A stretch of DNA of 18,070 nucleotides from CAYLZW01 sp964388085 (GTDB lineage Bacteria; Myxococcota; UBA727; CAYLZW01), in assembly GCA_964388085.1 (NCBI GenBank), contig CAYLZW010000103.1, forward strand, positions 1 through 18,070. The letters run 5' to 3'. Shown here one piece after another: positions 1-7,912 of this stretch (position 1 is the stretch's first letter; each line of letters opens with the position of its first letter). The notes beneath the pieces are model-generated. The model did not search any database. It had not been told where the DNA came from and saw only the letters and a list, made by a program, of their open reading frames with translations. The position numbers and the translations under genes were made by a program.

Positions 1-789
1 CGGCACGGCCACGTCGAGGTCGAGCGGGCTGAAGGCGCCCCCGGCGCAGACCCCTTCGAGGTCACAGGCGAAGCCCGACGGGCAGTCGCCGGCGCAGCTG
101 GCGCCGCACTGGTTGTCCTCGAGCGCGCCGCAGCTGAGCCAGCCGGGACAGCCGCCACAGTCGAGGGAGGTCTCGCAGCCGTCCGACAGGACGCCGCACT
201 CGGCGCCGAGCTGCTCGCAGGTGCGCGGCTCGCAGGTGCCGAGCCCGCAGCGGCCGGGGCCGTCCGCGCCGCAGCTCTCACCGCCGGGGCAGCCGCCGCA
301 GGAGAGGAGGTTGCCGCAGCCGTCGTCGACCTGACCGCACTCCGCGCCCTCGGACGCGCAGCTCCGGGTGGGCTGGCAGCAGGTCAGCTCGCCGGAGCAC
401 ACGTCGCCGCCGCCGCAGCTCCCGCAGCTCAGGACGTCGGCGCAGCCGTCGGAGACGAGGCCGCACTCGGCCTCGAGCTCGTCGCAGTCCGTGGCATCGC
501 AGGTGCCGGGGCCGCAAAGGTTCGGGCCGCCGGCGCCGCAGGTCTCGCCTCCGGGACATTCGCCGCAGGACAGCCGCCCGCCGCAGCCGTCGAGCACGAC
601 GCCGCAGCCCGCCTCGGCCTCGGCGCAGGTCCTCGGCACGCAGTCGGGCCCGTTGTGCTCCGGGTCGCCGGCATCCCCGCCGGTCTCCCCGCCGGGCACG
701 GCGGGCGCGCAGGCGAGGGCGGCGAGACAGAGAAAGAGCGCGCCGAAGAGCGCCGGAGAGAAGGACGAACGCGGGCTTGCAGAGCGCAT
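1..789 (-). CDS. Cys-rich repeat secreted/lipoprotein, C-terminus outside window
   Basis: The minus-strand frame is open from the ATG at 789 to the left edge (263 residues visible, no stop), so the gene is partial. The start has a good GAGGTG ribosome site five bases upstream. Residues 1-25 look like a signal peptide (hydrophobic run ALFGALFLCLAALAC); Cys25 could be lipidated, but the -3 position is Ala, so lipoprotein status is uncertain. After a Gly/Asp linker come about four imperfect modules of roughly 50 residues built on the pattern C..L.AECG...DGC...L.CG.CPGG, with closely spaced cysteines likely disulfide-bonded outside the cytoplasm. Such modules are common in Myxococcota surface proteins of unknown role. 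No enzymatic domain is visible in the part seen; one may follow beyond the edge, since the repeats stop near residue 245. Function unknown. Confidence 0.8.
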   Translation of the reverse strand, partial: MRSASPRSSFSPALFGALFLCLAALACAPAVPGGETGGDAGDPEHNGPDCVPRTCAEAEAGCGVVLDGCGGRLSCGECPGGETCGAGGPNLCGPGTCDATDCDELEAECGLVSDGCADVLSCGSCGGGDVCSGELTCCQPTRSCASEGAECGQVDDGCGNLLSCGGCPGGESCGADGPGRCGLGTCEPRTCEQLGAECGVLSDGCETSLDCGGCPGWLSCGALEDNQCGASCAGDCPSGFACDLEGVCAGGAFSPLDLDVAVP

Positions 790-896
790 GAAACACCTCA
801 CGGTGTTCGCCCTAACAGGCATCTCGCGCTTGCGTGAGCGGGGAGAGGCCCCATCGGTGACGACGAGCACAACGGGAGCGGCGATCTGTGATCGAT

Positions 897-914
897 GACC
901 GCGAACGCGCGGTC
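897..914 (-). terminator. Perfect 7-bp hairpin just past the DUF4388 gene
   Basis: GACCGCG (897-903), loop AACG, CGCGGTC (908-914): a perfect 7-bp stem with a 4-base loop, starting 16 bases after the stop codon at 931 in the minus direction. There is no T-run after it, so it is not a classical intrinsic terminator; it may still stop transcription or protect the 3' end, as often inferred in GC-rich genomes. It lies between two minus-strand genes and would separate them. Confidence 0.45.
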
Positions 915-930
915 GTCCGAGGAGCCGCGC

Positions 931-2688
931 TCACGAATACGACGGATACGATCCGGAGCTCACGGGGCGATCGAACACGGCCAGCGTGTCGTCGCCCTGC
1001 CCCTTGATGCCGCGCAGCGCGGCCTTCAGGCCGGAGAAGGTCGGGTCCGAGACGTCGTCGTCCTCGGCCTCGCCCTCGTCTCCCGCCGCGGCGGCGGCCG
1101 GCAGCTCGCCGCTCTCGCTCGCCTCCTGGAAGAAGCGCGAGAACACCGTCGTCGGCAGCGCGGTCGCATAGGGGCGCGGCTCTCGGCTCACGGGGGGCAG
1201 GATCGCGTCCTCGGCCGCGACCAGCTGCTCCTCGACGTCGGCGTCGTCGAGCTCGTACTCGACCTCGTCGGGCACCTCGTCCGGGACCTCGGCGGGCTGC
1301 GCCGGCCGCGGCCGCGCGGGGATGCGCGCGAACGGCTCGGTGACGTTTGGATCCGCGTGCGCCTCGAGCTCGGCGACCGACAGCTCGGGGGAGCTCAGCA
1401 CCGTGCGATCGAGGGCGTCCTCGTCGGCGGCGGCGCCGTCCTCGCGGAACGCCTCCTCCGCGGCCTGCTCCTCGGCGACGACCTTCACGAGATCGCGCTC
1501 GTGGTTCTCTTCGTCTTGACGGCGCAGGGCCTCGAGCAGCAAGAACGCCGTCGGGCGCTGGATGTTCGTCGTCGGCGCCTTCGCATGAAAGCGGATGAGG
1601 AACGCGCCGCGCCGCTGCTCGGCGAGCAAGAAGAAGGCGTCTTCGCCCTCGAGGGTGCCGCAGCGCGCGTACACGACGTTGCCGTTCGCGAGGAACACGA
1701 CGCCGGCGGGCACGTCGTTGCCCTTCGGGCGCACGTCGATCTCGGCGGTCTTGCCGGAGAAGCCGAGGCTCTGCACGACCTCGGTGAGCGCCATCTCGCG
1801 CAAGGTGCCGACGACGCCCGAGGGCTCCGTGGCCTCGAACACCGAGCGCGCGCTCTTGCGCCGGCCGCTGCGCTGGTGCGCCGTGACCTCGTCCTCGCCG
1901 AAGCCGCGCTCAGCGACGTCAGCGACTGCGTGCGCGCCGTCGAGGTCTTCGTCGTGGAGGTCGTCGTGAAGGTCGTCGTGCAGCTCGCGCTGCGGCCCGC
2001 GGTCGTCGTCGTCGGCGAGGCTCTGCAGCGCCTTGGCCCGCGCGAGCGCGGCGGCCTTCAGCTTCTCCTCGTCGAGCTCCAAGGACTCGTCGTCGACGAC
2101 GGCGCCGTCCAGCGCCGAGACCGGCTCGGGCCCCGCGAGCAGCGCGGCCTCGATCTCGGGATCGGCCTCCCGGCGCTCCACGTCGATGGAGCGGCGCCAC
2201 GCGGGCACCTCGTGCAGCGGCGACTCGAGCGCCTCCTGCGAGATGTCGGACGGCTCGACAAGAGCGGCGTCGAGCAGCTGCAGCGCCGGATGGGGGGCGA
2301 TCGGGGAGGCCTGCAGCGTGTCCTCGTCCGGGGCGTCGCCGGCGGCGGCGACGGGCGCCATGTCGAGCGACGCCGGCGCGCGCTCGTCGGCGCTCGCGAT
2401 GGCGCGGCGGCTCAAGTGGGAGACGTTCACCTCGAAGATGAGGCCGTCCTTCAGGTCGACCGGGCCGGGCCCGCCCTCGAGCAAGGCGATGGTACCCAAC
2501 AGGTCGACGGTCTCGTCCTCGTCCGGGCCCGCCATGGTCACGCGCAGGTGCGTCGTGTCGCCGATGGAGAGCGCCGCGGGCACGCGCGGGAGCACGCCCG
2601 TGTACTGGCCTTCGCCGCCGCGCACCTGCACAAGGCCGCCATCGTCGAGCACGCACACGGAGATTCGCGAAAGACCCTCGTATGCCAT
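931..2688 (-). CDS. DUF4388 (PATAN-like) domain protein with acidic linkers
   Basis: 585-residue protein. The start chosen is the ATG at 2688 (MAYEGLSRIS), preceded by an AAGGGGAG ribosome site; the frame stays open far upstream, but only as antisense of the aminotransferase. Residues 1-95 form a beta-rich segment that loosely resembles the second half of a PilZ barrel, without the diagnostic RxxxR or DxSxxG motifs. Residues 100-280 are an acidic, Ala-rich linker containing a short HDDL repeat. Residues about 285-390 match DUF4388: LREMALTEVVQSLGFSGKTAEI, then FLANGNVVYARCGTLEGEDAFFLL and RGAFLIRF. DUF4388 is widespread in Myxococcota and is linked to signalling and two-component regulation. 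The last 190 residues are acidic and low-complexity (DEVPDEVEYELDDADVEE). Probably a cytoplasmic regulatory scaffold; partner unknown. It is divergent from the aminotransferase across 231 bases. Confidence 0.85.
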   Translation of the reverse strand: MAYEGLSRISVCVLDDGGLVQVRGGEGQYTGVLPRVPAALSIGDTTHLRVTMAGPDEDETVDLLGTIALLEGGPGPVDLKDGLIFEVNVSHLSRRAIASADERAPASLDMAPVAAAGDAPDEDTLQASPIAPHPALQLLDAALVEPSDISQEALESPLHEVPAWRRSIDVERREADPEIEAALLAGPEPVSALDGAVVDDESLELDEEKLKAAALARAKALQSLADDDDRGPQRELHDDLHDDLHDEDLDGAHAVADVAERGFGEDEVTAHQRSGRRKSARSVFEATEPSGVVGTLREMALTEVVQSLGFSGKTAEIDVRPKGNDVPAGVVFLANGNVVYARCGTLEGEDAFFLLAEQRRGAFLIRFHAKAPTTNIQRPTAFLLLEALRRQDEENHERDLVKVVAEEQAAEEAFREDGAAADEDALDRTVLSSPELSVAELEAHADPNVTEPFARIPARPRPAQPAEVPDEVPDEVEYELDDADVEEQLVAAEDAILPPVSREPRPYATALPTTVFSRFFQEASESGELPAAAAAGDEGEAEDDDVSDPTFSGLKAALRGIKGQGDDTLAVFDRPVSSGSYPSYS

Positions 2689-2919
2689 GGGCTCCCCTTC
2701 GTGTGGTTCCAGCACGCCGCTTGTCCCGTGGACGCTTATCCAAGAGAACGAGCGGTACTGCCGCCGCCCAACTGTATTGAGCGGACTGATCCCGGCAGGA
2801 CTGTCCCTGACCGGGGGGAACCCTAGCGCCCAGTATCGAATCCGCAATGCAGGCCTCTTGCGCCTCCGCCGAAAGGGGCCTAACCCGACGAGATCTGGCC
2901 AAAGCCAGCGGAGGTCCCC

Positions 2920-4239
2920 ATGGAAGCACGTGAAATCGTTGATCTTTGTAAGAAACACACGATGTACACCTGGTCCGCCGGGGACGCCGTGGATCCCCTC
3001 CCCGTGACGCGCGCCGAGGGCATCTACTTCTGGGACGCGGCCGGCAAGCGCTACCTCGACTTCAACAGCCAGCTCATGAGCGTGCTCATCGGGCACAGCC
3101 ACCCGCGCGTGGTAAAGGCCATCAAGGAGGCCGCCGACGAGCTCATCTACGTGTACCCGGGCACCGCGACCGAGTCGCGGGCGACGTTCTCGAAGCTGCT
3201 CAGCGAGATCACGCCCGACCCCATCAACGCCTTCTTCTTCACGCTCGGCGGCGCCGAGGCGAACGAGAACGCCATCCGCACCGCGCGCCTTTACACGGGG
3301 CGACAGAAGATCGTCAGCCGCTACAGGAGCTACCACGGCGGCACCAACCTCACGATGCAGCTCACGGGCGATCCTCGTCGCTGGGCCAACGAGCCCGGCG
3401 GCCCCGGCTTCGTCAAGGTCATGGACCCCGAGCCCTACACCTTCTCGTTCGGCAAGAGCGAAGAAGAGAAGACCGCGCGCAACCTCGAGTACCTCGAGGA
3501 AGTGTTCATGTACGAGAACCCGGCGTCCATCGCGGCCATGATCGTCGAGCCCGTGACGGGGACGAACGGCGTCCTGCCGCCGCCCAAGGGCTACCTCGAG
3601 GGCGTGCGCGCGCTGACCAAGAAGCACGGCATCCTGCTCATCTGTGACGAGGTCATGGCGGGCTTCGGCCGCACCGGCAAGATGTTCTCCTTCATGCACT
3701 CGAACATCGAGCCCGACATCGTCACCATGGCGAAGGGCTTGACGTCGTCGTACGTGCCGCTCGGCTGCATGGGCGTGTCCGACGCCATTCACGAGCATTT
3801 CAAGAAGAACACCTACTGGGGCGGCCTCACCTACAACAGCCACCCGTTCTGCCTGCGCATCGGCGAGGCGGTCGTGCGCACCCTGCTCGAGGAGAAGATG
3901 GTTGAGAACGCGGCCAAGCTCGAGACCGTCATGAAGAGCGAGATGGCCGCGCTCAAGGACAAGCACCCCTCCTTCGGCGCCGGTCGCGCGCTCGGCCTGT
4001 TCGGCATCGTCGAGGTGCGCAAGAACAGCAAGAACGAGCCCATGGCGCCCTACAACGGCAACAGCGAGGCCATGCAGAAGCTCGCCAGGTTCTTCAAGGA
4101 CGAAGGCCTGTTCACGTTCGTCCGCTGGCACACCTTCATGTGCAACCCGCCGCTGATGATCAGCGAGCAGCAGCTCAAGGAGGGCTTCGCGATCATCGAT
4201 CGCGGGCTCGAGATCACGGACAAGTACTTCGAGGGCTGA
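2920..4239 (+). CDS. Class-III PLP-dependent aminotransferase
   Basis: 439 residues, full family length. The ATG at 2920 has GGAGG five bases upstream. The fold-type I class-III signature is complete: FTLGGAEANENAIRTAR (cofactor phosphate region), SYHGGTNL, the PLP-ring aspartate in ICDEVMAGFGRTGK (Asp243), and the Schiff-base lysine in IVTMAKGLTSSYVPLG (Lys272). These enzymes move an amino group from an omega-amino acid or amine to pyruvate or 2-oxoglutarate in the cytoplasm. The overall style (N-terminal HTMYTWSA, C-terminal TFVRWHTFMCNPPL) reminds me of taurine:pyruvate and related omega-aminotransferases, but the substrate cannot be fixed from sequence alone and no taurine-pathway gene lies nearby. 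It appears monocistronic: the next gene starts 126 bases later and is unrelated. Confidence 0.95.
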   Translation: MEAREIVDLCKKHTMYTWSAGDAVDPLPVTRAEGIYFWDAAGKRYLDFNSQLMSVLIGHSHPRVVKAIKEAADELIYVYPGTATESRATFSKLLSEITPDPINAFFFTLGGAEANENAIRTARLYTGRQKIVSRYRSYHGGTNLTMQLTGDPRRWANEPGGPGFVKVMDPEPYTFSFGKSEEEKTARNLEYLEEVFMYENPASIAAMIVEPVTGTNGVLPPPKGYLEGVRALTKKHGILLICDEVMAGFGRTGKMFSFMHSNIEPDIVTMAKGLTSSYVPLGCMGVSDAIHEHFKKNTYWGGLTYNSHPFCLRIGEAVVRTLLEEKMVENAAKLETVMKSEMAALKDKHPSFGAGRALGLFGIVEVRKNSKNEPMAPYNGNSEAMQKLARFFKDEGLFTFVRWHTFMCNPPLMISEQQLKEGFAIIDRGLEITDKYFEG

Positions 4240-4339
4240 TGCCCGCGCCTCACCGTCGCTCGCGGTAGGCCTTCGTGGAAATTTCGTCGCAGGAGCTGCG
4301 CGCGCGCTCGACGGCTCGCGCTCGGCTTGGCAGCATCCC

Positions 4340-4357
4340 CGCCTCCCCGGCGAGGCG
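4340..4357 (+). promoter_or_regulatory. Perfect 6-bp inverted repeat over the ribosome-binding region
   Basis: CGCCTC (4340-4345), loop CCCGGC, GAGGCG (4352-4357). The 3' arm contains the only purine-rich GAGG before the ATG at 4366, so the hairpin could hide the ribosome site. The arms are seen directly; the regulatory role is inference, and such small GC-rich repeats occur by chance. Confidence 0.3.
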
Positions 4358-4365
4358 ACAAGCGT

Positions 4366-5256
4366 ATGAGACGAGCTTCAGCAACGACGATCGCGATCGC
4401 GGTCGCGGGTGTGTTCGCGGTGTCTTTCTGGGCGAACGCTCAGCTCGGGGGAGCTGACGGCGTGCGCATCCCCTACCAGGGCATGCTCGAGCACAACGGC
4501 GAGGGCGTCACCGGGACGGTGGCGTTGACCTTCCGCCTCTACACCGAGCCCGCCGGAGGGTCGGCCTGCTACACGTCGTCCGCCCTCGACACCGACGTGG
4601 TCGGCGGGCACTTCTCGGTCGTGCTCGGCCCCGTCCCCGAGGCGTGCGTGGTGGATGAGGCCGTGCACCTCGAGGTCAGCGTCGACGGCGGCGGCGGCGA
4701 GATCGCGCTGGCGGGCCGGCAGCGCGTCTACCCGTCGGTGGGCGCCTACACCTCGGGCGACGGCGACTTCCGCGGCAACGGCTTCACGCTCTCCGAGGGA
4801 GCGCGCCTCCTCGGCGACAACGAGGCCGGCAACCTCCACATCGACGCCAGCGGCGACGGCCTCGACGGTCACCTCTACCTCAACTACTACAGCGGCAAGG
4901 GCGTTCGCTTCGGCAACGGCGCTGAGGGAATCGCCGCGACGATGACGTCGGCCGGAGACCTGAGCGCGCGCAGCGTGACGACGACGAACGGCTTCACCGG
5001 CTCGCTCAACGGCGATGTCAGCGGGGACGTGACGGGGGATGTCACCGGCGACGTCACCGGCGACGTGAACGGCGTGAATGTCTTCGTGAAGAACGGGAAT
5101 AACGGCTCGGTCAATTGCGACACGTATTGCCGCCAGAACTACGAGGGACGAGTCGGTGCCTGCCTCGGCGCGCGCCTGTCGAATGGGCAATTCACGGCGG
5201 ATTGCGGGTACGGGGGTGTGGACAGCCCCATCAGCTGCCTGTGCGCGAGCTGGTGA
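4366..5256 (+). CDS. Secreted protein with GDV(S/T) repeats and Cys-rich C-terminus
   Basis: 296 residues from the ATG at 4366. An in-frame upstream start at 4327 would place a charged, non-hydrophobic stretch before the signal peptide, so the shorter form is preferred. Residues 1-25 are a signal peptide (RR, then TIAIAVAGVFAVSFWANA) with likely cleavage after ANA. Residues 30-130 match a domain type common in bacterial surface and tail-fibre-like proteins: IPYQGMLEHNGEGVTGTVALTFRLY, then VVGGHFSVVLG and a final Arg-Gln/Val-Tyr strand. Residues 216-235 are five tetrapeptides GDVS/GDVT/GDVN. The last 45 residues carry six cysteines, likely three disulfides, ending in CLCASW. Probably exported, possibly binding or adhesive; no catalytic motif is seen. 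It is convergent with the DUF1697 gene, with only six bases between them. Confidence 0.8.
   Translation: MRRASATTIAIAVAGVFAVSFWANAQLGGADGVRIPYQGMLEHNGEGVTGTVALTFRLYTEPAGGSACYTSSALDTDVVGGHFSVVLGPVPEACVVDEAVHLEVSVDGGGGEIALAGRQRVYPSVGAYTSGDGDFRGNGFTLSEGARLLGDNEAGNLHIDASGDGLDGHLYLNYYSGKGVRFGNGAEGIAATMTSAGDLSARSVTTTNGFTGSLNGDVSGDVTGDVTGDVTGDVNGVNVFVKNGNNGSVNCDTYCRQNYEGRVGACLGARLSNGQFTADCGYGGVDSPISCLCASW
5011..5070 (+). repeat. Five 12-bp tandem units encoding GDV(S/T/N)
   Basis: Units start at 5011, 5023, 5035, 5047 and 5059. They encode GDVS, GDVT, GDVT, GDVT and GDVN, with third-base differences between copies. The unit length keeps the frame whatever the copy number. Confidence 0.9.
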
Positions 5257-5262
5257 GCGCCC

Positions 5263-5772
5263 TCACGACGCTGCCATCTCGACCAGCTTGGCGATGGTGT
5301 TCAGGTTTCGGCCCGTGCCTTCCTTGGCGAACGGCAGCTTGAGCTTCGAGCGCCCCTGCCCGTCGGGATAGTGGACGTACAGCTCGCGGCCGTGCAGCTC
5401 GAGCTCCTCTCGGGCCGGGATGACGACGTCGGCGAGCGCACCCTTCGGCGGCGCTTTGTCGAGGAAGAGCACGATGACCTGCGCGGGCTTCGCGTCCGGG
5501 AACGGATTTCGCTGCTGAGCGGCCTTCAGCTCGGCGAGCGTGCGCACGATGACCGAAGCGGGCTTGCCCATCTTCTCGGTGAGCGCGGCCTCCAAGGTCG
5601 CCTTCACCTTCGCTTCGCCGAGCTTGCTCTTCAAGACGACGTTGCCGGACTGAATGTACGTCCTCACGTCGTCAAAGCCGGCCTCTGCACAGAGGCCGCG
5701 CAGCTCGCTCATGGGCAGCTTGCCGGCGCCGCCGACGTTGATGGCTCGCAGCAGGGCGATGAAGGCGGTCAT
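5263..5772 (-). CDS. DUF1697 family protein
   Basis: 169 residues from the ATG at 5772; the much longer open frame upstream is only antisense-frame readthrough of the neighbouring Gly-rich gene. The hallmarks of DUF1697 are present: MTAFIALLRAINVGGAGKLPMSEL at the N-terminus, FDDVRTYIQSGNVVL near residues 30-45, a central VIVRTLAEL segment, and GTGRNLNTIAKLVEMA at the C-terminus. The family is cytoplasmic, common in bacteria, and has no established biochemical function. The start lies four bases after the stop of the collagen-like lipoprotein gene and no clear ribosome site is visible, so it is probably translated by re-initiation on a shared transcript, although the products have no obvious functional link. 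Family assignment is secure; role unknown. Confidence 0.9.
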   Translation of the reverse strand: MTAFIALLRAINVGGAGKLPMSELRGLCAEAGFDDVRTYIQSGNVVLKSKLGEAKVKATLEAALTEKMGKPASVIVRTLAELKAAQQRNPFPDAKPAQVIVLFLDKAPPKGALADVVIPAREELELHGRELYVHYPDGQGRSKLKLPFAKEGTGRNLNTIAKLVEMAAS

Positions 5773-5776
5773 CGCG

Positions 5777-7702
5777 TCAGCCCGGATCGTTGACGATGAC
5801 GACGAGGCCGCCGCTGCCGGCGCCCCCCGCCGTGGAGGAGCTCCCGCCTGCGCCGCCGGCCGCGGCGAGGTTCCGGTAGTCCGGATCGGCTGCCGCGGGA
5901 GCGGTCGGCCCCGCGCCGGCCAGGTAGCTGACGCTGGTGGCGCCGAGCGCCGCATAGCTCGCGCCGCCGCCGCCGCCGCCGCCTCCGTTCGGATTCGAAG
6001 CGCTCGACGCTGCGCCGCCGCCGCCGCCGCCGAAGTAACCGCCGCCGCCACCACCGCCGCCGGGTCCGTCGTTGCTCGCGCTGCCGCCGTCGCCGCCGCC
6101 GGGCGCGCCGCCGGCGATGGCGCCCGCACCGCGCTCCCCGCCGTCTCCCCCCTGGAGCGCGGCGCCGTCCTTGCCGTCGCGCGTGTTGTCGGACGAGTCG
6201 CCGCCGCTGCCGCCGGCGCTCTGGTTGCCGCCGGTGCCTGCGTTGCCGCCCGCCACGGAGACGCCCGTGAGGCCCGCCGGATGCGCGCCGCCGCCGCCGT
6301 CGCCGCCGGCGGTGTTGTCGTCGTTGTCGCCGCCCCCGCCGCCCGCGCCACCTGCCGCGAGCACCAGCGCCGTGCCCTGTGCGGGAGATCCCACGAACAC
6401 GCCGCTGTAGCCCCCGCCGCCGCCGCCGCGGCCGGCTCCGCCGTTGACGGTGCCGCCCTCGCCGCCGCCGCCGGTGACGACGGTGAAGGTGTCTCCGGGC
6501 GTGACCGCGAAGGTGGCCTCCACGTAAGCGCCGGCGCCGCCCGTCCCGCCCGCGCTGTTCGCGCCGCCGCCGCCACCGCCGCCGCCGCCGCCCGCGCCCC
6601 ACACCTTCATCTTCACGCGCGTGACGCCGGCGGGCACCTGCCAGGGCGCGCCGCCCGGTCCCGTGGCGGTGAAGGAGTCGAGCACGGCGCTCTCCTGCAC
6701 GACCTCGAAGGTGACATTGCTGCCGTCCGGACAGGTGAGCGTGGCGGTGCCGTCGCCGTTGTCCGTGACCGTACAGCTCGCGCCCGGCGGTCCGGCGTCA
6801 CCATCCCTGCCGTCCGCGCCATCGGCGCCGTCCGCCCCGTCGGAGATGGTGACGGTGACGCCGTCGCAGGTGAGGTCGTAGCTGCCGTTCAAGTTGTCGA
6901 CGACGATGCAGGGCTCGCCGGGCGCTCCTGCGTCACCATCGGCGCCATCCGCTCCGTCGGCGCCGTCCGAGACGATGACGGTGTCCTCGCCGCACGTGAG
7001 CGCGTAGCTGCCGTCCTGGTTGTCGACGACGGTGCAGCCGGCGCCGGGCGCTCCATCGACGCCGTCCCGGCCGTCGCGCAGGGTGACGGTGGTCGCGCCG
7101 CAGGTGACGTCGTAGCTGCCGTCGCCGTTGTCCGCGACCGTGCACCCCGCGCCACCGTCACCGTCGCGGCCGTCCTGGCCGTCGTGCAGCGTCACGGTGC
7201 CGTCGCCGCACGTGACCTCGTAGCTGCCGTCGCCGTTGTCCGAGACCGTACAGCCCGCGCCGTCCTGCCCGGGGGTGCCCGCCTCGCCGTCCTGGCCGTC
7301 CTGGCCGTCGCTGCCGGGGGCGCCGTCCTCTCCGTCGCGCAGGGTGACCGTCTCGTCGCCACAGGTGACGTCGTAGCTGCCGTCCCCGCGGTCTGTGACG
7401 CTGCAGCCCTCGCCGTCCTGGCCGTCGCTGCCGTCGGCGCCGTCGCTGCCGCTCTGCAGCGTCACGGTCTCGCCGCCGCAGGTCACGTCGACGATGCCGT
7501 TCCCCTTGTCGTCGAGCGTGCAGCCGTGCACGGGCGGCGCCGCGCCGTCCGGCCGCGCGCAGGTGCCGCCTGCCATGCAGACGTAGCCCTGGGCGACGTT
7601 GCAGTCGGCGTCAGAGGCGCAGGTGAAGTCGCTGCGCGGTGGCTCGGTGACGCAGCTGGCGAGCGCGAGGACGGCGACGAGCGGGAGGAGAAGGTTTCGC
7701 AT
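5777..7702 (-). CDS. Collagen-like, glycine-rich repeat lipoprotein
   Basis: 641 residues; ATG at 7702 with GGAG eight bases upstream. The N-terminus is a textbook lipoprotein signal with lipobox LASC (Cys17). Residues 25-50 hold a small Cys cluster (CASDADC...CMAGGTC). Then come seven modules of about 22 residues with the pattern CTVxDNGDGSYDVTCGxxTVTLxDG, two cysteines each; the first six are followed by Gly-X-Y stretches rich in GAD, GQD and GSD triplets, as in bacterial collagen-like proteins. The seventh module (CTVTDNGDGTATLTC) ends the series. From about residue 355 the protein resembles the glycine-rich domain also found beside ALK-type receptor domains: VKMKVWGAGGGGG, AYVEATFAVTPGDTFTVV, GGYSGVFVG, LVLAAGGAGG, ending GSGGLVVIVND. 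Likely an outer-surface adhesin or structural protein. Function inferred only from architecture. Confidence 0.9.
   Translation of the reverse strand: MRNLLLPLVAVLALASCVTEPPRSDFTCASDADCNVAQGYVCMAGGTCARPDGAAPPVHGCTLDDKGNGIVDVTCGGETVTLQSGSDGADGSDGQDGEGCSVTDRGDGSYDVTCGDETVTLRDGEDGAPGSDGQDGQDGEAGTPGQDGAGCTVSDNGDGSYEVTCGDGTVTLHDGQDGRDGDGGAGCTVADNGDGSYDVTCGATTVTLRDGRDGVDGAPGAGCTVVDNQDGSYALTCGEDTVIVSDGADGADGADGDAGAPGEPCIVVDNLNGSYDLTCDGVTVTISDGADGADGADGRDGDAGPPGASCTVTDNGDGTATLTCPDGSNVTFEVVQESAVLDSFTATGPGGAPWQVPAGVTRVKMKVWGAGGGGGGGGGGANSAGGTGGAGAYVEATFAVTPGDTFTVVTGGGGEGGTVNGGAGRGGGGGGYSGVFVGSPAQGTALVLAAGGAGGGGGDNDDNTAGGDGGGGAHPAGLTGVSVAGGNAGTGGNQSAGGSGGDSSDNTRDGKDGAALQGGDGGERGAGAIAGGAPGGGDGGSASNDGPGGGGGGGGYFGGGGGGAASSASNPNGGGGGGGGASYAALGATSVSYLAGAGPTAPAAADPDYRNLAAAGGAGGSSSTAGGAGSGGLVVIVNDPG
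6900..7545 (-). repeat. Seven Cys-pair/collagen-like modules at DNA level
   Basis: Diverged direct repeats of roughly 80-120 bases inside the lipoprotein gene; the seventh copy extends slightly left of this span. Each encodes a CTV.DNGDGSY..TCG..TVT block. The length differences come mainly from the number of Gly-X-Y triplets. Boundaries are approximate. Confidence 0.7.
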
Positions 7703-7777
7703 GGCGGGAGCTCCGTGGACGGGCTCACGCTAGCAGACGGGCCCGGGTGGCTTCTCGCTTGGGGGCTGTCGGGCTCG

Positions 7778-7801
7778 GGTTGTGTCCCGGCGGTTGTGTC
7801 C
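7778..7801. repeat. 10-bp direct repeat upstream of the MgtC-like pair
   Basis: GGTTGTGTCC occurs at 7778-7787 and again at 7792-7801. The starts are 14 bases apart, roughly one and a third helix turns. It lies in the 210-base divergent region between the lipoprotein gene and the MgtC-like genes. It could be a regulator site; it could equally be chance. Confidence 0.35.
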
Positions 7802-7912
7802 GGGCCGAGGGGAACAATCTCGGGAGCGCCCGAAGCCGGATCCGCGCTGGCGAGGCGTTTGCATCCGAGTTCCAACGCTCCAGCGTAATCGGCGCGACGG
7901 CGAGGAGCCGCG

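Noticed and set aside
895..2826. Long plus-strand open frame opposite the DUF4388 gene
   Set aside because: Arg/Val-rich translation typical of antisense frames in GC-rich DNA; no domain.
2689..4131. Long minus-strand open frame extending the DUF4388 gene upstream
   Set aside because: It is antisense to the aminotransferase, whose motifs are complete; the ATG at 2688 has a good ribosome site and the extension has no domain.
5773..6576. Minus-strand extension of the DUF1697 frame
   Set aside because: Alternative frame of the Gly-rich lipoprotein gene; low-complexity Ala/Arg/Thr, and DUF1697 begins at MTAFIALLRAINVGG.
5654..7888. Long plus-strand open frame opposite the collagen-like gene
   Set aside because: Antisense shadow of a repetitive GC-rich gene; the opposite strand has a signal peptide, lipobox and regular modules.
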